Origin: Turnera subulata
Taxonomy: Eukaryota; Streptophyta; Magnoliopsida; Malpighiales; Passifloraceae
Direction of reading: 5' to 3'
DNA: 64,000 nt
Assembly: GCA_028386065.3 (NCBI GenBank)
Contig: JAKUCV010000352.1
Coordinates: 1 to 64,000 of the forward strand
Numbering within the stretch: position 1 is the stretch's first letter; every line of letters begins with the position of its first letter. The position numbers and the translations under genes are program-made. The notes beneath the pieces are model-generated. The model saw only the letters and a program-made list of their open reading frames with translations, was not told where the DNA came from and ran no database searches. This document shows, piece by piece, positions 23,622 through 34,194 of this stretch.

Positions 23622-24620
23622 CTGCAGCGTCAGAAAGCCAGGGATGCTCGTTTAGAGGCCAGGGAAGCCCGTGAATAGGAGAATCAGGGACCTGTTGAGG
23701 ATCCTGTTTACACCAAGCTGTCTAAGCTAGGTCTAGATGCTTTCACAGGGGTTACTAACCCACAGGCAGCTGACGAATGGCTCCGTCAAGCTCACCGAGA
23801 GATGTTGAAGCTGAGATGCACCGAGGACAGGTAGGCTAGGTATGTTGCATCCATGTTCCGCAATGTTGCTGTGGATTGGTGGGATTCGGCAACACGTGAC
23901 ATGGCGAAACCAGTCACCATGCCTTGGGCACAGTTCACTGAGATGTTCCGGAGGAAGTTTGTTACCGATGTCTACCAGGACCAGCTCAAGCGAGAATTTC
24001 TGGGTCTGCGACAGTGAATTGGACAGTCGGTGAACGACTGTGAGATCCAGTTTGATCGTTTGTCCATCTATGCACCGGAGTATGTGTCCACACCAGAGGC
24101 CAGATGCAAGCGTTTTTGGGATGGCTTGCGATCCTACATCCAGACAGTCATGGGATGCAAGGTTTATGAGAATTATCAGGATATGCTTGCAGATGCTCTT
24201 CGAGCAGAAGTTATTTGGATGGGGAACGAGAGAGAGATGGAAGAAGTCCGGAAGAGGAAATTCGCACAGAATGCTGGGAATCAGAACAAGAGGTTCCAGA
24301 ATGTCGGTAACAGGTCAGGGTATGGACAGACTCAATCCATGCCAGTGTCCCAGGGTCGAGGCTACAACAACAATCGTGGGAGTTCATGGACTCAGTCTGG
24401 AGGGACTTCATCCAGAGACACTCGCCCTAGACCTCCTCTGTCTAAGGTGAGGTGCTTTGAGTGCAATGAGGTTGGGCACTTTCGGAGTTCGTGTCCTAGG
24501 TTGGGAAGATCTGGAGTTCCTATTCCTGCCCAAATTGTACAAGCATCAGTGGCCAGTGTACCTAGTGGTTCTGGAGTTGGCCGAGGTCGTGGACGTGGAG
24601 CTGCTCCTACTCGGACTTAG
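23622..24620 (+). pseudogene. Chromovirus gag, main part, with four stops
   Basis: In-frame continuation of the 17261 frame. It contains the capsid-type segment (ANPQAADEWLRQ..., AVDWWDSATRDM, WAQFTEMFRRKF...) and the CCHC knuckle CFECNEVGHFRSSC near residue 150 of the open stretch that starts at 24030. Stops are TAG 23676, TAG 23832, TGA 24015 and TAG 24618. Each is one C-to-T step from CAG or CGA, which fit the expected residues. Confidence 0.88.
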
Positions 24621-26016
24621 TCAGCTATGAACCAGAGTGCAGCCGCTCCGAGGGCATTTGTGATCACGACTGAGGATGATCCCGAGAACGCTGATGTTAT
24701 TGCAGGTACCTTTACAACTTTCGGTAGTATTGCATACACTTTGATTGATCCTGGTGCCACACATTCTTTTATCGCTCAAAGTTTTGCCATACAACATAGC
24801 TGTAAGGAAGAGAGTTTAGCAAGTCCGTTAAGGGTTAGATTACCCGCGGGCATAGTGGTGACATTAACATAAGCATGCAAGGATGTTCTCCTTTCTTATG
24901 ATGATGAGGTTTTCTTAGCTCGTTTGGTGGTGATGAACATGGGGGGATTTGACATAATCCTAGGGATGGATTGGTTGTCAAGATATAATGCCCTGGTGAA
25001 CTGTCGGACTAAGGAAGTGCTGCTGACTTCCGATAAGGGACGACAAGTTTTGGTAGCCGGTATTAGGAGAGCTGTTGCCACGTGTAGCATATCTGCTATG
25101 CAGGATCCTGGAGCGAAGCCGCATGGTCCAAATGTGTTGCTGAACCACATCACAAGTGAAGATGTACGGGATCCTACCCCAGGAGATATATCAGTAGTGA
25201 AGGAGTTCCTTGATGTCTTCCCAGATGATTTGCCAGGATTGCCACCTGACAGAGAGTTGAGTTACCATCGAACTGATGCCAGGAGTCACACCCATATCGA
25301 TGGCTCCATACAGGATGGCACCAATAGAGCTTCAGGAGCTGAAGAAGCAGTTGGATGAGCTGTTAGAAAAGGGTTACATCAGACCCAGTACTTCACCATG
25401 GGGTGCACCAGTTCTGTTTGTCAAGAAGAGGGATGGTAGCTTGCGGATGTGTGTAGACTACTGCCAGCTGAACAAGGTGACAATTAAGAACAAGTACCTG
25501 TTGCCTAGGATTGATGATTTGTTTGACCAGTTGCAAGGAGCCACTGTGTTTTCCAAGATTGATCTTCGGTCTGGGTATCATCAGATCAAGATTGCAGAGA
25601 AGGACATACCGAAGACTGCCTTCCGCACACGGTATGGTCATTTCGAGTTCACAGTGGTACCGTTCGGATTGACCAACGCACCAACAGTGTTCATGTGCTT
25701 GATGCACTTGGTCCTGAATGAGTTTTTAGATAAGTTTGTTGTGGTCTTCATCGACGACATTCTTATTTACTCTAAGAGCAAGGAGGAGCATGAAGAGCAT
25801 TTGAGGATAGTGTTACAGAGGTTACGGGAGAAGCAATTGTATGCCAAATTCAGCAAGTGTGAATTTTGGCTTAGAGAAGTTTCTTTTCTTGGACATGTGG
25901 TTAGCGGGGATGGAATTAAGGTTGACCCTGCCAAGGTAAAGGCCGTGTTGGAGTGGGAACCACCCAAGAATGTATCCGAAGTCAGAAGTTTCCTTGGACT
26001 TCCAGGATATTATTAG
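24621..26016 (+). pseudogene. Chromovirus protease and reverse transcriptase, frameshifted
   Basis: The protease motif is LIDPGATHSFIA (proline where Ser or Thr is usual). Next come MDWLSRYNA and DVFPDDLPGLPPDRE. A stop (TAA, 24870) and a one-base deletion near 25270 separate the protease from the reverse transcriptase frame (25276 on). That frame has [54 protein letters not shown] and catalytic FIDDILIYS, ending at TAG 26014 after FLGLPGYY. Reverse transcriptase copies element RNA inside virus-like particles; this copy cannot. Confidence 0.9.
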
Positions 26017-26743
26017 AGGTTCATTGAAGGTTTTTCCTTATTAGCCGACCCATGACCAAGCTATTAAGGAAAGAACAGGCATTTGTTTGGAGCCCAGAAT
26101 GTCAGCAGAGTTTTGAGGAGCTTAAGAAGAAGCTGACTACAGCACAAGTTTTGACAGTACCAAGCCTGGTGTTGAGTATGTGTTGTTTTGTGATGCATCG
26201 GGACTTGGTTTAGGAGCCGTGCTGATGCAAGAAGGACGGGTGATTGCCTATGCCTCTAGGCAATTAAGGACTCACGAGAAGAATTATCCGACGCATGATC
26301 TTGAGATGGCAGCTGTGATCTTGGCTCTGAAGATTTGGAGACACTATTTGTTTGGAGAGAAGTGTTGGATTTTCACCGATCACAAGAGTCTTAAGTACAT
26401 CATGACTCAGAAGGAGCTTAACCTACGACGGAGACGTTGGGTTGAGTTACTTAATGATTGTGACTGTACTATCGAGTATCATCCAGGAAAGGCTAATGTG
26501 GTAGCTGATGCCTTAAGCCGGAGACAACCAGAAGATGCTTCCACTAGTTACTCGATGTTCTCACTTATCGAGTTAAGGAAGCTGGGAGTTGGTTTATCAG
26601 TTGATGATACAGGAGCTTTACTGGCACACATGAGTGTCAAGTCTAACCTAAGAGGGTGGATAGTGGAGTTACAAGATGGAGATCCCGACCTGGTCAAGCT
26701 TAAGGAAGGAGTAAGGAGTGGAAAAGGAGATAGTTTCGTATAG
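26017..26743 (+). pseudogene. Chromovirus RNase H domain with flanking single-base deletions
   Basis: Frame slips near 26049 and 26163 precede the RNase H block: [48 protein letters not shown] and [14 protein letters not shown]. Another one-base loss near 26738 ends the frame. The RNase H catalytic acidic positions in FCDAS, DLE and TDHKS are retained. Confidence 0.88.
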
Positions 26744-28076
26744 CTGATAATGGAGCACTGATGATTGGAGAACGGGTTTGTGTACCCAATGTTAGCAGCT
26801 TGCGAAGTTAGATCCTGGAAGAAGGTCATATGACGCCATATGTGATGCATCCTGGAAGCACCAAGATGTATCAGAACCAGAAGAGTCATTTCTGGTGGCC
26901 TCGTATGAAAAAGGATGTAGCTGAGTATGTTGCAAGATGTCTCACTTGCCAACAGGTGAAAGCTGAGCATCAAGCTCCAGTAGGAAAGTTGAGATCCTTG
27001 ACAGTGCCAGAGTGGAAGTGGGAGATGATCACTATGGATTTTGTGATTGGTTTACCGATGACTCGGAGGCAGCATGATGCTATTTGGGTCATCGTTGATC
27101 GATTAACAAAATCGGCACATTTTCTACCTATCCGCCAAACTGATACCATGGACACATTGGCGAGTAAGTATGTTGCTGAGGTTGTGAGACTACATGGGAT
27201 TCCAAAGTCTATAGTCTCAGATAGGGATCCGAGGTTTACATCACGTTTCTGGAAGAGCTTACAAGCAGCTTTGGGAACTAAGTTAAGCTTCAGTACTGCT
27301 TTTCATCCTCAGACAGATGGACAGTCTGAGAGGACCATACAGACACTGGAGGATATGTTGAGGGCTTGTGCACTTAACTTTAGTGGGAGTTGGGATAAGT
27401 ATCTACCCTTGGCAGAGTTTGCTTATAACAACGGCTACCATTCCAGCATTGGTATGCCACCTTTTGAGGCCCTCTACGGAAGGAAGTGTAGGAGTCCAGT
27501 GTGTTGGGATGAAGAAGGTATGAGACTGATCGTTGCACCAGAATTAGTCCAACAGACAGTGGACAAGATCCAGACGGTGAAACAATGTATGAGAGCTGCT
27601 CAAGATCGGCAGAAGAGCTACGCCGACAAGCACCGATGAGAGATGGAGTACAATGTTGGTGAGAAGGTTTTCCTCAGAGTAGCACCTTGGAAGGGTGTGA
27701 TTCGGTTCGGCAAAAGAGGGAAGCTGAGCCCGAGATATATCGGACCCTATGAGATCGTGGAGAGAAGTGGACCACTAGCTTACAGGTTATCTTTACCTGA
27801 CGAGCTATCACGTATTCATGACGTGTTCCATATCTCTATGCTGAGGAGATATCGATCGGACCTAGCCATATTGTGGCCCTAGTGGATGATGAGGTAGCAG
27901 AGGACCTCACCTACACAGAAGTGCCGGAGCAGATTCTTGCTCGAGAAGTTCGACAGTTGCGGAACCGTACCATTCCCATGGTTAAGGTCAAGTGGAGCAA
28001 GCATTCCGCTAACGAGTCTACTTGGGAGGTCGAAGAACACATGCGGTCCTAGTATCCGCATCTCTTCATAGAATAA
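26744..28076 (+). pseudogene. Chromovirus integrase with C-terminal chromodomain
   Basis: The zinc segment retains HPGSTKMYQ and CLTCQQVK. The core retains MDFVIGLP, SDRDPRFTS and HPQTDGQSERTIQTLEDMLR, so the D,D-35-E residues are present. A TGA (27637) replaces an expected Arg before EMEYNVGEKVFLRV. A one-base deletion near 27863 shifts the frame before the chromodomain-like tail YTEVPEQILAREVRQLRNRTIPMVKVKWSKHSANESTWEVEE. In this family the chromodomain is thought to steer insertion to heterochromatin. Further stops lie at about 28050 and 28072. Confidence 0.9.
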
Positions 28077-28116
28077 GAATGAATTTCGAGGACGAAATTC
28101 CTTTAAGGGGGTAGAC

Positions 28117-31113
28117 TGTAACGGCCCGGGTAAAAATTTACGTTTTTACCGGGACTGTAAAAGCTTTGTACAGTAATTTACCTAATGAAATTAATCTTGG
28201 GTAATTATTTCAGGGTAAATTATGCATCGGATTCTGAAACCGACACTTACCCCACGTTGTATATTTTTCTGCGGATTTTACGGACTAGAGTTGGTATTTT
28301 TCGGGTCCAGGGATTTCGAGGAAAGACAGGTTTAACCTCGAAAGAACGGACCAGAAATAAAGTATTGAGGGTACTTTAGTTATTTGCTGGTCCGGACGAT
28401 ACCCGCTCAAGTGTGTGGAACACACTTGCACACGTTTTTCTCCTGCCATGTGAAGCTTCCTCTTCACCAAGAAGCTTCACCCGGCAATCTTCTCCTTCTC
28501 CTACAAGATAAACAATTTCTTCTTCCTTACACCTTCTTGATTTTTCCAGGCAGCTTCCTAGCCTGTGTCCTTCCTCTGGCTGCAAAAATAAAAAAAAACT
28601 TACCTTTGCTTTGCTTCTGCAAGCAAAACCCAGACACCCAGATACCTTCATTTTCCCCTCTGCACAAAAAATATTCTGCCGGATGCATTATTAGTATTAC
28701 TTAGAAAAAAAAAGAAAAGGAAACAAAAACACACAAAACACACACGACACACCACCCGTACCGACCGCCACCACAAGCTCCACGGCCGACACCACCAAAC
28801 CCGACCACCACCGCGAGCCACTACTCATCACCACACTCGCCGCCATCGACGTCGTGCTGCTTCTTTCTCCCTCCTCCTCGTTTGCCGCTGCGACCACCGG
28901 AGACATCCACCATCACACCTCCACCTTCGCGTGAAGACACCGAGCGAGCCCGCCACCGACTTGCACCTCGACGTCGCCGCGTTGCCACCTTGCCTTCGCG
29001 CCGCCAGACCGCACCTGCAGCCGTCCCTGCTCGCGTGTGTCCGTCGCTGCAACTCAGGTGAGCTGCAGGTTGAAGACAACCCCTCCCTGCCCGTTTCAGC
29101 AGCCGGGTCGTGGCCGGGCCGGGTTAACCCGACGGGTCCCTGGCCTGGGCTCAGACCGGACTGTTCATTTGGGCCTGGGCTTTCCTCTGGGTTTTGGGTT
29201 TTAGATGTTGGGCTTGGTGTGAGTTGGGTTGGATTTAATCTGGGCTAAGAAATGGGTTTCAGCACACTGGGCTTGGGCCTGGACCTTGGCCCAGTCCGAA
29301 ATAATTAAAAAAAAGAAGAGGATAAATAATAATAATAATAATAGTAGGAAATAAAACTGGAAAAAAATATATAAATATGTTAACAAATAAATATATATGG
29401 TTGAAAATTTTCTGGAAAAAGAGTAACAAATAGTAAGTAGTTATAATTGCGGAATTAACGAAATAATTACCCTATAATAACATTTTTAAAGGATTAAGAT
29501 AAATACTACATGATTATTAAATTATGGTAAGTACCCTTAAAGATGTATACTACGAAAATGCTGTACCAGAAAAATTCTTTTTTATAGACATGCAATTAAT
29601 TTCTAGGAAAATTATTTTAAAATAGCTAGTACCTTTGAATATAAGTTATGATAATTATTTTTTAGGAGAAAAATATAAAAGTACGTTAGCATTTGAAGAA
29701 ATATTTTATGATAAGTGTATTTTTGGAAAATACGGCAGAAAAGTATATACATGGTATATGATTATATTTGTGAGGACAAATGAAATAAGTCCTTTGATGC
29801 AATATTATTTTAGGAATATGTATATGGTTAATAATAATTATTTTAGGAGGTACAGACTTATAAAATAAATAAGTAAAGGGTATTATCAAAGTAAATACCG
29901 GAATAATAACCGGGTATAAATACAGTATGGAATCTTGACGCAGGAATAATAAATAGTGAATGATGATGATAACGGGGTTCACCGGGACGTAAACGAATCA
30001 GTTTAGTTTTATTTTTACGGTATAGCATCATTTGCATTTATGTGCATCTTATGTGAGTATGTGTTACTATTTGCTATATAGGAGCCAATAACGAACAGTA
30101 TCCCGAGGAACCGGAGCCGGGACAGTTTGAGGACTTCCAAGAGTAGGGAAATCGGCTAAGGTGAGGATGGATAACCTATGATATGTTGCACATGATGCTG
30201 TGCTTGTTTTTCTGTGATTATTTTTCCTGATTGAACTGCTGAGCCATTTGAGTTTGACTGTGGTATTATTGCTGCTGTTGTTGATTTGTTGGTTGTGAAT
30301 TTATTGATATGATGAGATAATTGGATAATTGGAAGTTGTGTTGACGACTTATTTGTCACTAGGAAAGTAGTGGTACGACTAGTTGGTTAGAGACTGTTTT
30401 GTGGTGGCTATGATCTGGGTTACTTATGTTAAGCATGTCTATGCTTGGGATGTCTATCCCGTTATTATATTTTTGGGATGTCAATCCCTGGGTTACTATT
30501 TTGGGATGTCGATCCCTGGATTGATCTAGCACCCAGAACATGTTGATAACCAGGTCTGGCCCCTAGCTTGTCCAGTGACAGGGCCCCGAAAGATAAAATT
30601 TGATAATAATAAACATTCTTTTGGTCCTGGCTCAGTTATTTGACTAGTTGATTCTTGTTATGACTTTTGCTGGAATTTTACTTCGAAAGTATTGTGTTGC
30701 CTGCATATTACTGTTTATCTTTCGTCGGTGAGCACTTCGGACTCACCCCTCGCCTGCGGGGTTTCATCCCGTAGGATGAGTTGCTCGTAGTACAGGTACG
30801 TGGTTCGGCCAGCTGCTGTTTCTACTCCACCAGACCCCGGATCCATACCTCCGTTGCATCTCATTCTAAGTCTTCCGCTGCTGATATTTTATTTGCTGCT
30901 GTATCATGTATTATATGTTTGGCGAGATCACGTATTGTATGTTTCTGCTACTGCTGTTGTGGTTTGAATAATAGTCCCCGGTGTCGGGGTGACGGATGTT
31001 GTCTCTGAGATTACTGGTATTGTATTTTATTTTGTATGTACTGTCTGCTACTGTAATAAGAATAGTTCTGGCACGTGTTTACTGTGTGCGGTAAATACAG
31101 GTCGGGGCGTTCA
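28117..31113 (+). repeat. 3' LTR of the chromovirus
   Basis: 2,997 bp, collinear with the 5' LTR, with scattered substitutions and small indels. It repeats the exon-like signals, the GGGAT-ATCCC hairpins (about 30450-30530) and the tandem stem-loops (30727-30775). Confidence 0.93.
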
Positions 31114-31251
31114 CACAGTGTAGTCACTGTGGGTAACTGAATACATTGGATCTTCCAAAAATATTATAAGATATTTAATTTTTCCAAAGATTTCCTTTCT
31201 TTATGGCTATTTTTTCTCCATGGTTTCCTTAGGATTATCACTATCTCTTTT

Positions 31252-34036
31252 TGAAGCGTCCCGACCCGTATTTACCGTACACAGTAAACACGTGCCAAAA
31301 CTATTCTTATTAATAGAACAGACAGTACATTGCAGTCAAAATACTACACGGTAAATCCAAGTACAACAGAAACATCATCTGTCACCCATACACGGGGACC
31401 ATTATTCAAACCACACACTAGCTCGACAGCAGCAGGATATCCAGTATAAACATCATCATAAGCCATATAGGAAAGCAGCAACACAGCAACATATATAACA
31501 CAGCAGCGGAAGACTTATATGCACATGCAGCGGAGGTATGGATCCGGAGTCAGGTGGAGAAGAAAGCAGCAGCCAACGAACGTCGTACCTGAACTACGAA
31601 ACAACTTAACCTACGGGATGAAACCCCGCAGGCGAGGGGTGAGTCCGAAGTGCTCACCGACGAAGGATAAACAGTGATATGCAGGCAACTACAATACTGT
31701 AAAGTAAACACAAGCAAAACAACAGCACATCTCAAACAAGATTGAGCCAAGACCAAAAGAATATTTATTATTATTTCCAATTTTATCTTCCGGGCCCCCG
31801 TCACTGGGCAAGCTAGGGTCGTACCAGGTTATCAATTAATTCCGGATGCCAGGTCAAAGAGAACCATACCAAATCTTACCATACCGGGACCACGTCCCAA
31901 AATTACCATATCGGGATCAACATCCCAAAAATACCATACCGGGATCAACATCCCAAAAATACCATACCGGGATCAACATCCCAAAAATACCATACCGGGA
32001 TCAACATCCCAAAATTACCATACCGGGTTCAACAACCCAAAATAACCAAACCGGATTCAACAACCCAAAATTACCATACCGGGTTCAGCAACCCAAAGAA
32101 CAACCGGGATCAACATCCCGTACCAAATAACCGACCATAGCATCCCAAAATAAATTTTCAAACCATCGGGTAGTACCACTACTTCCCACGTGACAATTAA
32201 ATCATCATCTCAAATTCAATTTCCAATTTCCATTTCCAATTTTCATTATCCTTTTCCCAATTATCCACAGTCAATAGTTCAACATCAATCTCATCACAAT
32301 ATCAATATCACAGTCCAACAACCACAACAGCAATGATCACAACAGTCAAGTAACCAACAATGAACATCTCAGCAGTTCAATCCAACAACAAAGCACACAA
32401 AGTATTACAGGCAATATAACAAAGGTTATTCATCCTCACCTTAGCCGATTATCAATTATGGAAATGTCCAACAGATTCCAAGTCCGGTTCCTCAGCAAAC
32501 TGCTCGTTATCAACTCCTATATCAATCAAATAATATGCACACATAAGGTGATATGCAAATGCCATGCTAATACTGTGTACCGAAAAATAAATACTGACTC
32601 GTCTCGGTTACTGCCCCGGGTTAATTCTCCATTATCATCATAATTCACCATTTATTATTCATGTGTCAAAATACCATACTTATACTTATACCCGGATATT
32701 ATTCCGATATAATACTTTGAAAATACCCTTTTCAAAATTTATTCCCTCATAATAATTTTTATTTACCATATATATATCCCCAAAATATTATTTCCAAAAA
32801 TATAACATTTTCTAAAATTATTTTCCTTTTCAGAATTATATTTTCCAAAATTATTCCTTTTCCCCAGATTTTATTTTCTTTTCTTTTTTTAATGGCCTGG
32901 GCCAAATAGTGTCAAGCCCAACCTACCACATGGGCTGATCCCAAGTCCCTCACAGGAGCCCAGGCGCCAGCCCACACAGTAGGCCCAACAACACATCAGC
33001 CCATCCAAGCCAAAACCCAAACTCCATACCCAAAACGCAACCCACCAGCTCACGACCCGCGACCCGTCGGGTCAACCCGACCACAACTCAACCGGGTCAT
33101 CAACAACCCCGGATTTGCAGCTCACCTGCAGCGGCGACGGCGCCAGCAGAACGGGAAAGAGACGGCACTGGGACGAAGGCGAGGCGATGCGAGGGAGTGC
33201 GACGAGGAGGGCGCGACCGTAGGTGGTGCTTGGCGGCGGCGGCTGCGTCGGTTGTAGCGACGAGGAGGAGAATGACGACGAGGGGAGGAGGAAAGAAAGG
33301 TAGATGACGGTGACGGCTTAGGGAGGAGCGGCGTCGGCTGGATTACGGCGACAAGGAGCAGGGAAGGAGGAAGATGGTGGCGCCGTGTGAGGCTTGGCCG
33401 GTGGTGGTCTTGGGTGGTTCACGGCCACGGGTTGGAGAAGAAGAAAATGAAAGGGAGAGGGGAGGATGGTGAAAATGGTGACGTGTGGGTGTGTTGTCTT
33501 GCTTGTTTTTTTTTTCTTTTTCTTTTCCTGGTTTGATGAAGGAAGGTTGGCAGAGGTTTTGCAGGTGGAGTTTTTGTAGAAGGTGATGAAGGCGATGAGG
33601 TGCACTGGAAAAGCAAATGAAAAATAGTTTTATAGGCAGGCAAAACTACTGGTAAGTCACAAGCTACACAGGCAGTTCACAAGCAGAATAGGAGAAGGCG
33701 GCTGATAATTGAGCTCCTCAATTATGCAGTACTATGCTGCATGTGAAGTGTGTCCCGCCTGGACCAGAAAATATCCAGTATACCCCCTTATCTTTATTTC
33801 TGGTCCGTTAACTCGAGGATAAACCCGACTTTTCTGAAGATTCCTAGACCCGAAAAATTCCAACTTTGGTCCGTAAAATCCGCAGAAAAATCCCGAACGT
33901 GGGACAAGGCTCGGTTTCGAAATCCAATGCTTGATTTACCACGAATTAATTACCCAAGATTAAAATCAATGGTAAATTACTGTAAATTAACTTAAACAGT
34001 CCCGGTAAAAATGACATTTTTACCTGGGCTGTTACA
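31252..34036 (-). mobile_element. Solo LTR related to the chromovirus LTR, minus strand
   Basis: Flanked by perfect CTTTT duplications (31247-31251 and 34037-34041). On the minus strand it begins TGTAACAGCCCAGG and ends GGGACGCTTCA, matching the chromovirus LTR ends. It carries the same exon-like block (minus strand ATATAG/GAG...CTAAG/GTGAGG near 32440-32520), a GC-rich tract (33120-33420) and stem-loops. It faces the chromovirus 3' LTR across only 138 bases. ORFs in the GC-rich tract are not conserved. Confidence 0.9.
31881..32120 (-). repeat. 28-bp tandem array of mini-hairpins inside the solo LTR
   Basis: About nine units of roughly 28 bp. Each contains a 5-bp stem with a 3-4-base loop: GGGAC-CAC-GTCCC, GGGAT-CAAC-ATCCC (five), GGGTT-CAAC-AACCC, GGATT-CAAC-AACCC and GGGTT-CAGC-AACCC. 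The array keeps an ORF open by chance; its protein-like repeat (YRDQHPK...) is not a gene. Confidence 0.85.
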
Positions 34037-34041
34037 CTTTT

Positions 34042-34189
34042 CTATTCTTTAAAAAATCTCAAAATATTCACTAGATCTTTCCCTTAATTTTACACAGAGT
34101 TGATTTTAGTGTCGCTTTCCTTCTTTTTTATAAGTTTTAATTCCTTAATAGGATAATATAAATCTTGCCTTATAGCTTCTTTCTTTATA
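34042..34189. other. Short CACTA-like spacer between two solo LTRs
   Basis: AT-rich, no gene. Together with 31119-31246 it is the residue of the host DNA into which neighbouring LTRs inserted. Confidence 0.5.
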
Positions 34190-34194
34190 TATTT

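Larger units (their letters stand above)
14138..31113 (+). mobile_element. Tekay/Del-like chromovirus (Ty3-gypsy) with 3-kb LTRs, inactivated
   Basis: LTRs of 2,999 and 2,997 bp start TGTAACGGCCCGG and end TTCA. Flanks are CACGG (14133-14137) and CACAG (31114-31118), a duplication with one change. Order is gag, protease, reverse transcriptase, RNase H, integrase, chromodomain, as in chromoviruses. The sequence before the 3' LTR (GAGGACGAAATTCCTTTAAG, then GGGGTAG) is typical of Tekay-type elements. The gag is split by an Athila-like element at 17411-23616. Multiple stops and single-base deletions make it non-autonomous. Confidence 0.93.

Noticed and set aside
31846..32130. 95-codon repetitive ORF (YRDQHPK...)
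   Set aside because: Read-through of the 28-bp hairpin array in an LTR, on the strand opposite to the element.
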